NCBI GenBank assembly: GCA_035504175.1
Contig: DATJSJ010000073.1
Coordinates: 1-5,823, forward strand
DNA length: 5,823 nt
Source: DATJSJ01 sp035504175
GTDB lineage: Bacteria > Pseudomonadota > Alphaproteobacteria > Acetobacterales > Acetobacteraceae
Direction of reading: 5' to 3'
Below the pieces are notes generated by a model. It saw nothing but the letters and a program-made list of their open reading frames with translations. It did no database searches and was not told the origin of the DNA. Of this stretch, positions 1-5,539 are shown piece by piece (position 1 is the stretch's first letter; the number at the start of each line of letters is the position of its first letter). The position numbers and the translations under genes were made by a program.

Positions 1-1
1 C

Positions 2-259
2 GCAGTGCTGCGGATCCTCGACGAGAAGATCAACATGTTTGAGCTGGTGGTTGGTGAGGTCGGCGCGATCCTCGGCGAGGTCAACGAGCAGCAGGACTTT
101 TCCACCTTGGTCCTGGATGCGTGGTTGCACGAAACTGACCAGGCACGCGAGGCTGCCTTTGCGCAGCTCGAAAACCAGCTACTAGCCGCGCGCCGTGACT
201 ATGAAGGGATCAAACAGCTCGACGAAGCACTGTTCGGAAACGACCTCGATGCTGCCTGA
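2..259 (+). CDS. C-terminal end of a SNF2-family DEAD/DEAH box helicase (5' truncated by window)
   Basis: The reading frame is open from the first bases, so this is the last 85 residues of a longer protein; the GTG at position 5 is internal, not a start. The segment LRILDEKINMFELVVGEVG followed by an acidic, helical tail and ending ALFGNDLDAA resembles the C-terminus of bacterial SNF2/RapA-like superfamily 2 helicases, where a 'LDEKI..FE.VVGE...ILG' helix follows the second RecA-like lobe. No helicase motif (Walker A, DExx, motif VI) lies inside the window, so the call rests on this tail alone. Such proteins are ATP-dependent DNA translocases, often found in defence or repair clusters. The next gene starts inside its 3' end (11-nt overlap), indicating one operon. 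Identity is moderately sure; the specific system it belongs to cannot be told from here. Confidence 0.6.
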   Translation, partial: AVLRILDEKINMFELVVGEVGAILGEVNEQQDFSTLVLDAWLHETDQAREAAFAQLENQLLAARRDYEGIKQLDEALFGNDLDAA

Positions 260-1493
260 AGCGGGATCAGGCTCGCCGGCCTCGTCCATGCCGGCATCGC
301 ACGAACAAGGTCGGCTGCAGAGCTTCGTCGCGGCCCTGCTGCGGCACGAAGGGGCTCTGGTCGAGGCGATCGAACCAGAAGGCCTGGAAGTGCTCGCCCC
401 TGCGCCGGTGCAGCGCGCCTTGGGGATTGGTGAGCTGGCGCGGCTAGGTTTCGGCACCACGCTGCCAGCGTCCGCGCAGCGGGTCGGTCTGGAAGGCGAC
501 TGGCTAGACCGTTTTGCTCGGCTGCTGGGCTCGCAAGGCTACCTCGCACGGCGTGTCGTGTCGTCCGCGGCCAGGGCGCCCGGCGATCCTGAGCGAGTGC
601 TTGACCACACGCTGGTGCTGGACAACGCGACTTACCGGCTGCTCGAAGTGGCGCCGGCCTGGACGCGCTATCTGCTGCTCGACTTCCGCGCCTGCGCCGT
701 CTCGGACGACAAGCGCGACTGGATGGTACGCCTGGGCGTCAATTTGGCGACCGGCGCGTTGCCGGACGCAGTGCTGGCCGCAATTGCCCCCGACATCGAC
801 GCGCCCCCATTTGCTAGCCTGCTTCCTGGCGGGAGCGGGGGCTGTCTGGCGCTGCCGGAGGACGCCGACCTGCCGGCCATCTGGGATCGGCCGCGCGTGC
901 TCAGCCTTGTCGAACGGGCGTTGCCGCCCCGGCTTGACGCGATACTGGGCCCGTTCGTCAAGGGGCTACGCCGGCGCCTCGTCCGCGATGAGAACCGGTT
1001 GCATCTTTATCACAACGATCTGTACCGTGAGGCGATGCGCCGCGCCGTCGCGCTCCCGGATGGTGATCCGAGGCGACGGCGCGAAGAGCAGCGGGCCGAG
1101 GCGATCGGGCTCGACTATCGTGCCAAGCTTGACGATCTGGCGCGCCAGTATGCAACGCAGGTGACGGTCGCGTGGGTCCAGACGCTGGAACTGACGATGC
1201 CGGTGCATCGCTTCGCAGTGCAGATTCGTCGTCGCAAGGCGGACCGGGTAATCCGGCTCGACTGGAACTCGCTGGCGCGGGCGCTGGAGCCGCCGGCGTG
1301 CGAATTCAGTGCGTCCACGGAGCGGCCCCGCCTAGTGTGTGACGACGCGCTGCACCTCGTCGTTCCAGCTGCGCTCAGTCCCTGCGCGGCGTGTGGCCGG
1401 CAATTCTGCCGAGCGTGCCACCGAGAGCGGTGCCCGAAATGTGGCGCCGCAGTGCAGATGTGGGCCAGTGCACCGAGCGCTCCGCTATCATGA
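249..1493 (+). CDS. Unrecognised 414-aa protein with C-terminal zinc cluster, partner of the SNF2 helicase
   Basis: No family is recognised. The chosen ATG at 249 lies 8 nt after a weak GGAA (237-240) and overlaps the helicase stop by 11 nt, which suggests translational coupling. In-frame starts at 195 (GTG) and 201 (ATG) would mostly read the helicase in another frame, and an ATG at 288 is a possible alternative. The protein is soluble-looking, with mixed alpha/beta character, no signal peptide and no membrane segment. A basic helical stretch lies in the middle (around residues 235-300, with many Arg and Glu). The last 36 residues carry Cys379, Cys382, Cys387, Cys390, His391, Cys395 and Cys398, the spacing of a compact one- or two-zinc ribbon or treble-clef element ending in CPKCG. 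This could bind nucleic acid or a protein partner. Operon position suggests it works with the helicase, perhaps as a substrate-recognition or adaptor subunit; that is inference. The reading frame itself is well supported by length and codon use. Confidence 0.75.
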   Translation: MLPEAGSGSPASSMPASHEQGRLQSFVAALLRHEGALVEAIEPEGLEVLAPAPVQRALGIGELARLGFGTTLPASAQRVGLEGDWLDRFARLLGSQGYLARRVVSSAARAPGDPERVLDHTLVLDNATYRLLEVAPAWTRYLLLDFRACAVSDDKRDWMVRLGVNLATGALPDAVLAAIAPDIDAPPFASLLPGGSGGCLALPEDADLPAIWDRPRVLSLVERALPPRLDAILGPFVKGLRRRLVRDENRLHLYHNDLYREAMRRAVALPDGDPRRRREEQRAEAIGLDYRAKLDDLARQYATQVTVAWVQTLELTMPVHRFAVQIRRRKADRVIRLDWNSLARALEPPACEFSASTERPRLVCDDALHLVVPAALSPCAACGRQFCRACHRERCPKCGAAVQMWASAPSAPLS

Positions 1494-1714
1494 CAAGACG
1501 GAGATGAGCAGGGGCGAGGTGGGCGTCGATGTCCCATAGCGGCTCAGCTGGACCCACGAGCGCTTCAATGACGGCCTCACCGGCTGGGAGAAGGCGGGCA
1601 GGGGAGGCGGCTTCTGTGGCCACCGGGGAGGGGGGCTTCATAGCGAGCCCGCCCTCTGCACGGGTTCCGTTTCGTAGTCCACATCGGCTCTGGTGGACGA
1701 TGGTCGCGACCCCA

Positions 1715-1743
1715 TCGACACTTGGCCGCTGGGGACCTATGGT
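1715..1743 (+). promoter_or_regulatory. Candidate sigma70-type promoter of the toxin-antitoxin operon
   Basis: TCGACA at 1715-1720 matches the -35 consensus at 5 of 6 bases. It is separated by exactly 17 nt from TATGGT at 1738-1743, which matches the -10 consensus at 4 of 6. The predicted start of transcription, near 1750, leaves a leader of about 25 nt before the antitoxin ATG at 1775. Found by eye; no mapping data. Confidence 0.45.
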
Positions 1744-1760
1744 AGTGAGAGGTATTACCA
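1740..1760. promoter_or_regulatory. Operator-like inverted repeat overlapping the -10 box (probable antitoxin autoregulation site)
   Basis: TGGTA at 1740-1744 is the inverse of TACCA at 1756-1760. The right part, GGTATTACC (1751-1759), is itself a perfect odd palindrome, so GGTA occurs twice directly and once inverted. The element covers the 3' end of the -10 box and the predicted transcription start. Ribbon-helix-helix antitoxins typically repress their own operon by binding short repeats of this sort, alone or with the toxin. The repeat is seen; the repressor assignment is inferred. Confidence 0.45.
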
Positions 1761-1774
1761 AACGATAGGCGACC

Positions 1775-2047
1775 ATGGCCACTTCGATCAAGCTGGACGA
1801 CGATCTCGCCGACCGCCTGCGCCGCCTCGCCAGCCTGCGGCAGCGCTCGCCGCACTGGATCATGCGCGAGGCAATCCGCGAATACATCACCCGCGAAGAA
1901 GCGCGCGAGAGCTTCCACGAGGAAGCGCTGGCGTCTTGGTCGGCATACCAGGAAACCGGCCGGCACCTTACGGCTGACGAAGTGCGCGCTTGGTTGGACA
2001 CGTGGGGGACTGACGCCGAGGCCGAGCCGCCGGTGTGCCACGCTTAA
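1775..2047 (+). CDS. Ribbon-helix-helix antitoxin (ParD/CopG-like), type II toxin-antitoxin
   Basis: A 90-aa protein, a typical length for the family. Residues 2-7 (ATSIKL) form the DNA-binding beta strand, followed by helix A (about 8-22), a turn at Arg-Ser-Pro (24-26), and helix B containing HWIMREAIREYI (27-38). Together these make a ribbon-helix-helix fold that dimerises to bind operator DNA. The C-terminal half (about 40-90) is charged and Trp-containing and ends in PPVCHA, like the toxin-wrapping tails of CopG/ParD-like antitoxins. The start is ATG 1775, where the RHH strand begins. Its 3' end overlaps the toxin gene by 13 nt, the usual antitoxin-first arrangement. It should neutralise the downstream RelE/ParE-family toxin and repress the operon. 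Family assignment is confident; the exact subfamily name is not. Confidence 0.88.
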   Translation: MATSIKLDDDLADRLRRLASLRQRSPHWIMREAIREYITREEARESFHEEALASWSAYQETGRHLTADEVRAWLDTWGTDAEAEPPVCHA

Positions 2048-2328
2048 TCATCACCGAAGGAGCCACACAGGGTCTGGAGCGCTGCCGCGGGTACCTGCGA
2101 CGACGCAGTCCCGAAGCGGCCCGGCGGGCGGCTGAGACGATCGCCCGGCAGTTCACGCTGTTGGAGAAGCATCCCGCGATCGGGCGCCCGTATCCCAGCT
2201 CGCCAGAGCTGCGTGAGTTGGTCATCCCGTTCGGCGACGCGGGGTATGTTGCCCTCTACCGCCATGAGCCGGCGGACGATGCCGTCTATGTGCTCGCGTT
2301 CCGGCATCAGAGAGAGGCAGGATATTGA
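2035..2328 (+). CDS. RelE/ParE-family toxin
   Basis: A 97-aa protein of normal size for ParE-like toxins. It shows a short beta strand (LIIT, residues 4-7), two helices (about 8-24 and 26-45), the LLEKHPAIGRPYP segment (42-54), a central sheet from residue 60 (RELVIPF, then GYVALYRH), and the family's characteristic end VLAFRHQREAGY (86-97). The start is GTG 2035, 13 nt inside the antitoxin gene; no clear Shine-Dalgarno is visible, so translation is probably coupled to the antitoxin. Characterised ParE toxins poison DNA gyrase, whereas RelE members cleave mRNA on the ribosome. The short helical hairpin and HQ.EAGY tail favour the ParE branch, but the target is not proven. The pair probably stabilises the plasmid or island that carries it. 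Confidence 0.87.
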   Translation: MPRLIITEGATQGLERCRGYLRRRSPEAARRAAETIARQFTLLEKHPAIGRPYPSSPELRELVIPFGDAGYVALYRHEPADDAVYVLAFRHQREAGY

Positions 2329-2360
2329 CGTGCGAAGCGGAACACTGCCCCGAGCACCTG

Positions 2361-2393
2361 CCCGCGAGGGGCCGTTTGCCGTAAGGACGCGGG
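2361..2393. repeat. GC-rich inverted repeat after the toxin gene (weak stem-loop candidate)
   Basis: CCCGCG at 2361-2366 pairs with CGCGGG at 2388-2393 around a 21-nt interior that can itself pair (GGC/GCC). It lies 33 nt after the toxin stop, in the gap between convergent genes. There is no following T tract, so it is at best a weak or Rho-assisted terminator, and such repeats arise easily by chance in this GC-rich DNA. Confidence 0.2.
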
Positions 2394-2522
2394 TGGCACG
2401 CTATCGGGCGGGCAGAGTCGACATTGCATCGACGGTTGGCGGTGCCTGTCGATCTTCCTTTGCGATTTCAGTCGGACCTTGAGCGCTTCAGTGGCGCGCT
2501 GCGCGGTGGTGAGCGACGGGGC

Positions 2523-3650
2523 CTACAGAACACCGTTGAGCGGGTGACTGTCGAACGGGTCGCCGAGCTCCAGGTATTCATCGAGCACGGCGTAGCTCTT
2601 GTGCCGGCCGAGCTGCTTGAGGCGGGTCGGGTGGACGCCGCGATCCATGCCGGTGGTGAGTGCACCGCGCTTGAGGCTATGGCCGCCGAGGGCGCGCGGA
2701 TCGAAGTCGGCGGCGGCGGCGCGGGCCTTGACGATGCGGGCGACGGTGCCGGCATCGATGGCGGCGGTGCCGACCACCGGGGCGGGGAGGGGGGCCTCGC
2801 CGGGCTTGCGGCGGGTCGGTGGCTGCCAGATGCGGCGGAAGACCGGCCCGGCGGTGATGCCGGCGGCGTCCTGCCAGCGGCGCAGCGCGCGGACCGGGCA
2901 CAGCTCGGTGGCACCGTAGGGGATGGCGACGGTGACCCCGCTGCCCGCGCGGTCGCCCTTGGAGCGGGGCAGATTCAGGCGCAGGCCGCGCTCGCGCGGC
3001 TCGATGTGATCGACCTCGATCGCGGCGAGCTCGGCGCGGCGCAGCGCGCCGGCGAAGCCGACCAGCAGCAGGGCGCGGTCGCGCAACCCCCTCAGGTCGT
3101 CGCCGATCGGGGCGAGGATCCGCCGCAGGATGTCAACCGTGGCGGCCAGTTTCTTCGCCGGCTGCTCGCCCTCGTCGGCCGCGGTGCGACGGATGCCGGC
3201 CATGGTCTCGGCGACCTGGGCCTCGGCGGTCGGCACCGGACAGCCGGCGGTGAAGTGCAGGTAGCGGATGGCCGCGCGGCGCAGGTCGACGGTGGCGACG
3301 CTGGCCCCGCGGCCGCGCTCGGCGGCGAGGAAGGCGGTGACGTCGGCGGCCCGGGCCGGCAGGCAGGGGAGACCGTGCTGATCGCACCAGGCGCACCAGG
3401 CGCGCACGCCGGCGCGGTAGGCGCGGCGGGTGTTGTCCGCCTTCGCCCGCCGCGCGTAGGCGCGGGCGGCGTGGCGGGCGGTGCCGGGGGTGCCGTCAGG
3501 GCGGGGGACCGCCGCCGCGGCGGCGGCGTCGAACCAGCGCCGGACCGCGGCGGGCGGCTGGTCGAGTGGCGGCGGCCGCGACGGGGCGGGCAGGGCGGGG
3601 CGGGCGACGACCGTGCAGGACTGGTCCAGGGCGGCGGTGGTGGCATCCAT
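2523..3650 (-). CDS. Tyrosine-type site-specific recombinase/integrase
   Basis: A 375-aa protein. ATG at 3650 (minus strand) was chosen because GGAGA (3660-3656) lies 5 nt ahead; the frame stays open to 3755, but that extension has no such site. A Pro/Ala-rich N-terminus (1-50) is followed by a SAM-like core-binding domain (about 65-155, with NTRRAYRAGVRAWCAWC) and a catalytic domain (about 170-375). Expected active-site residues are visible: Arg204 in ALRRAEL, Lys231 in RSKGD, His324 in GHSLKRG, His350 in LGRHKS, and nucleophile Tyr359 in VLDEYL, nine residues after His350 as usual. The second catalytic Arg (HxxR) is Lys327, with Arg328 next to it. The family cuts and rejoins DNA through a 3'-phosphotyrosine link to integrate, excise or resolve elements. 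It is convergent with the toxin gene and divergent from a degenerate paralogue, with its own candidate promoter at 3702-3730. Confidence 0.92.
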   Translation of the reverse strand: MDATTAALDQSCTVVARPALPAPSRPPPLDQPPAAVRRWFDAAAAAAVPRPDGTPGTARHAARAYARRAKADNTRRAYRAGVRAWCAWCDQHGLPCLPARAADVTAFLAAERGRGASVATVDLRRAAIRYLHFTAGCPVPTAEAQVAETMAGIRRTAADEGEQPAKKLAATVDILRRILAPIGDDLRGLRDRALLLVGFAGALRRAELAAIEVDHIEPRERGLRLNLPRSKGDRAGSGVTVAIPYGATELCPVRALRRWQDAAGITAGPVFRRIWQPPTRRKPGEAPLPAPVVGTAAIDAGTVARIVKARAAAADFDPRALGGHSLKRGALTTGMDRGVHPTRLKQLGRHKSYAVLDEYLELGDPFDSHPLNGVL

Positions 3651-3701
3651 TTCGGTCTCCCGGGCGGCGCTGGCGTGCGGTGGCGCGGATTGTCGGCCGG
3701 C

Positions 3702-3730
3702 AGGATAGCGCGGCCAGGTATGCCCGACAA
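3702..3730 (-). promoter_or_regulatory. Candidate promoter of the tyrosine recombinase
   Basis: Read on the minus strand, TTGTCG (3730-3725; 4 of 6 to the -35 consensus) and TATCCT (3707-3702; 4 of 6 to the -10 consensus) are separated by exactly 17 nt. They lie about 50 nt before the chosen ATG at 3650. The -35 box overlaps the TGCCCGA inverted-repeat arm at 3721-3727, which would allow repression by whatever binds there. Confidence 0.35.
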
Positions 3731-3785
3731 GCGAGGTTATCAGGCGTACAGCCATCAGAATCTACTTACCGCGCCTCTCAAAAGC

Positions 3786-3813
3786 TTGCCATAATCGGGC
3801 AACCTGCGAGAAT
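3786..3813 (+). promoter_or_regulatory. Candidate promoter of the recombinase-like/scpA operon
   Basis: TTGCCA at 3786-3791 (5 of 6 to the -35 consensus) lies 16 nt before GAGAAT at 3808-3813 (4 of 6 to the -10 consensus). It faces right, toward the three-gene operon, and its -10 region runs into the palindrome at 3810-3826. The call was made by eye in a relatively AT-rich patch. Confidence 0.3.
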
Positions 3814-3826
3814 CGCTCAGCGATTC
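3810..3826. promoter_or_regulatory. 17-bp palindrome, candidate operator
   Basis: GAATCGCT and AGCGATTC are perfect inverted 8-bp arms around a single C. The 1-nt centre makes a hairpin unlikely and fits a binding site for a dimeric DNA-binding protein. It overlaps the predicted -10 region of the rightward promoter, the expected place for a repressor site. The binding protein is unknown. Confidence 0.4.
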
Positions 3827-3977
3827 GCCGCATGGCCCGGTCGGCGAGGGCGCACGTGGCAGGAGCGGGGCAGGCGGCGGCGAGCAGAGGAGCGGATGAC
3901 AGCAGAGGCGGAGCCCGGCCGGCCCGAACCAGTTTCGCCGGACCTTAGCGCCCGGCCGGCCGGCGCGCGGGACGGCG

Positions 3978-4703
3978 GTGGCGCTGCCAGCGCCCGAGAC
4001 CGCCCGGCTCTATGCCGCCGACTGGAGGGCCTTCGCGGCCTGGTGCGCGGGCCGCAACCTCGCCGCCTTGCCGGCGGCGCCGGCGACGGTCGAAGCGTTC
4101 CTCACCGAGGCGGCGGCCACGCGCGGGGCCGGCGCCCTCGGCCGCCGCGCCGCGGCGATCGCCGACCGCCACCGCCGGGCGGGGTATCCGTCGCCGGCCG
4201 GCGATCCCGCGGTCACCGCGATCCTCCGTGCCGCCCGCCGGACCGCCATCCCGCGGCGGCCGCCGCCGCCGCGCCCCACCGCGCTGGCGCGCCTGGCCGC
4301 CGCCTGCCCCTCTGATCTCGCCGGGCTGCGCGATCGCGCCCTGCTGCTGCTGGCCAGCGCCGGTCTGGGCCGCGCCGCGCTGGTCGGCCTCGACGTGGAG
4401 CACCTCCGCTTCAGCGCGACCGGGGCCGAGCTCGCGCTCCGCGACCACGGCCAGGCGGGTGAATCGGGCGATGGTGGCGGGGTTCGCCACATCCCGCGCG
4501 CCGCCGCCGGCCGGCCCTGCCCGGTCCGCGCCGTCGAGGACTGGCTGGACCGCTCGGCCACGCGCTTCGGACCGGTGTTCCGCAAGATCGATCGCTGGGG
4601 CAATGTCGAGCATCGCCGGCTCGGCACCGATGCGATCCGCCGGATCCTGGCGCGCCGGACCGCCCAGCGGCGGCGGCGCACCCACCGGCCGGTGGCGCGA
4701 TGA
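3978..4703 (+). CDS. Catalytically degenerate, C-terminally short tyrosine-recombinase-like protein
   Basis: 241 aa if read from GTG 3978. Residues 5-90 resemble the SAM-like core-binding domain (TARLYAADWRAFAAWCAGRNLAALPA) and 112-225 the first part of the catalytic domain. It parallels the recombinase at 2523-3650: DLAGLRDRALLLLASAG against DLRGLRDRALLLVGFAG, CPVRAVEDWL against CPVRALRRWQ, GPVFRK against GPVFRR. The catalytic Arg position reads LGRAAL instead of LRRAEL (Gly131), no Lys fits the beta-hairpin, and the protein ends in an Arg-rich tail at the point where the HxxR, His and Tyr motifs should begin. It therefore probably binds DNA but cannot cut it. The start is uncertain: ATG 3896 has a better Shine-Dalgarno but is in another frame. 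Its stop overlaps the next ATG (ATGA at 4700), so it leads an operon, and the frame has no internal stops, which argues against simple decay. Confidence 0.8.
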   Translation: MALPAPETARLYAADWRAFAAWCAGRNLAALPAAPATVEAFLTEAAATRGAGALGRRAAAIADRHRRAGYPSPAGDPAVTAILRAARRTAIPRRPPPPRPTALARLAAACPSDLAGLRDRALLLLASAGLGRAALVGLDVEHLRFSATGAELALRDHGQAGESGDGGGVRHIPRAAAGRPCPVRAVEDWLDRSATRFGPVFRKIDRWGNVEHRRLGTDAIRRILARRTAQRRRRTHRPVAR

Positions 4704-5539
4704 CGCGCGCCGCCGCCGGGGCCTCCGCCGCCGCCGATGCCCTGCTCGAGTTTCTGCGCCGGCAGCCGCCACCCGTCTTCCAGCGACAGCAACCGCCGGA
4801 CTTCACGCCGGGTCAGCCGGAAGCCGGCGCGCCACCGCGTCCCGATGCCCAGCCTCCGGCGGACCTGACCCGTCCGAACGGGGCGGCCGACACCACGCCC
4901 GTGCCGGAGCCAGCGCCGCCGCCCGGCCCGGCGACAGCCAGAGGCGGCGCACCCCAGCGCCTGGCGCACACCGACTGGCTCTATCACCACCTGACCATCA
5001 CCGGGCCGGACGCCGCGCTGGCGGCGTTCCGGACGGCGGCAGAAGGGGCCGGCAGCATTCCCTGGCAGCTCGACCTCGAGCGCATCGAGGAGGAGTGCTT
5101 CCACCTGCTGGTGGCGCCGCCGCCCCCGCACCGGCGCAGCCTGAGCCTGGCCGGCGCCCGGATCGTCGCCGGCCAGCTGCGCGACGTGGTGGCGCGCGGC
5201 CACGACCTCGCGGTCGCCCGGGTCGGCCGCAGCCGGGCCTGCCCGTTCGATCTGCACGCGCTGGTCCCGGTGCCGGCGGAGATCCTCGAACGCGGGCCCG
5301 ACGATCCGGCCGCGCTCGCCTGGCTCTGGCAGCACTGGGGCACCACGCGGGCATTGCGCCATGTCGTGGCGGACGCCGCCCCGCGACCGGACCGCCCGGG
5401 CCGGCCCGCCGCAGGCGCGGCGGTGCTGCGGCTGAGCTTCTGGTCGGCCGACTGGTCGCCCTGGCGCGCGCTGGCCGCGATTGCCGCGCGCTGGCTGGCG
5501 CTGCGCTTCGATCTCTGCCCCTTCTACGACCCGCCATGA
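4700..5539 (+). CDS. Api92/YubB-like (DUF1281-type) ferredoxin-fold protein with Pro-rich N-terminal linker
   Basis: 279 aa; ATG 4700 overlaps the previous stop in an ATGA, so translation is coupled. Residues 1-22 form an Ala-rich helix and 23-88 a low-complexity Pro/Ala linker. Residues 92-279 form a folded domain with three segments recalling Api92/YubB-like proteins of phages and plasmids: WLYHHLTITGPDAALAAF (93-110) like their 'N.L.V.G....v..F' start, WLWQHWGTTRALRHV (208-222) like their 'W...nWGTKW' motif, and LSFWSADWSPWRALAAIA (245-262) like their 'F.TAWSPP...l..ls' end. Those proteins have a ferredoxin-like alpha/beta fold and no settled function. There are no catalytic residues, signal peptide or membrane segments to point to. 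The linker could tether the domain to a partner, perhaps the co-translated kleisin or recombinase-like protein. The match was made by eye and is divergent; a clade-specific uncharacterised protein is the alternative. Confidence 0.55.
   Translation: MTRAAAGASAAADALLEFLRRQPPPVFQRQQPPDFTPGQPEAGAPPRPDAQPPADLTRPNGAADTTPVPEPAPPPGPATARGGAPQRLAHTDWLYHHLTITGPDAALAAFRTAAEGAGSIPWQLDLERIEEECFHLLVAPPPPHRRSLSLAGARIVAGQLRDVVARGHDLAVARVGRSRACPFDLHALVPVPAEILERGPDDPAALAWLWQHWGTTRALRHVVADAAPRPDRPGRPAAGAAVLRLSFWSADWSPWRALAAIAARWLALRFDLCPFYDPP

Larger units (their letters stand above)
3651..3977. other. Divergent control region between the two recombinase-type genes
   Basis: This 327-nt stretch holds no supported complete gene. 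Positions about 3730-3830 are clearly less GC-rich than the flanks and contain the regulatory candidates listed separately. TGCCCGA at 3721-3727 recurs inverted as TCGGGCA at 3795-3801, and CAAGC lies near each copy on the corresponding strand. Further right, CCCGGCCGGC occurs twice (3914-3923 and 3951-3960). A Shine-Dalgarno-like GAGGAG (3887-3892) precedes an ATG at 3896 that is out of frame with the downstream recombinase-like gene. The region may be a promoter/operator pair, a recombinase binding region, or both. Confidence 0.5.

Noticed and set aside
514..1164. Second plus-strand frame inside the 414-aa gene
   Set aside because: Composition rich in Arg, Cys and Trp with no motif; a shadow frame of a longer, coupled gene.
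1494..1714. Searched for an IS remnant, small RNA or terminator between the zinc-cluster gene and the toxin-antitoxin promoter
   Set aside because: No terminal inverted repeats, target duplications, strong stem with T tract or recognisable transposase fragment was found.
2417..2453. GTCGAC/ATCGAC/GTCGAT cluster considered as an integrase attachment site
   Set aside because: Arms are only 6 bp, no crossover region or second copy is visible in the window, and such hexamers are common in this DNA; kept only as a side note.
2424..3794. A 456-codon open frame on the plus strand
   Set aside because: It lies opposite the minus-strand recombinase, is Gly/Ala/Arg-rich low-complexity sequence with no motif, and is expected by chance in such GC-rich DNA. 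The recombinase frame has clear catalytic motifs.
3914..3963. Repeated CCCGGCCGGC units considered as a regulatory repeat or att core
   Set aside because: Only two short pure-GC copies; likely by chance in a region above 75% GC.
3566..4315. A 249-codon plus-strand frame starting inside the recombinase antisense
   Set aside because: It crosses a control region and runs out of frame with the recombinase-like gene into Arg/Pro-rich nonsense. Only its short stretch from ATG 3896 is of interest, as a possible displaced start.
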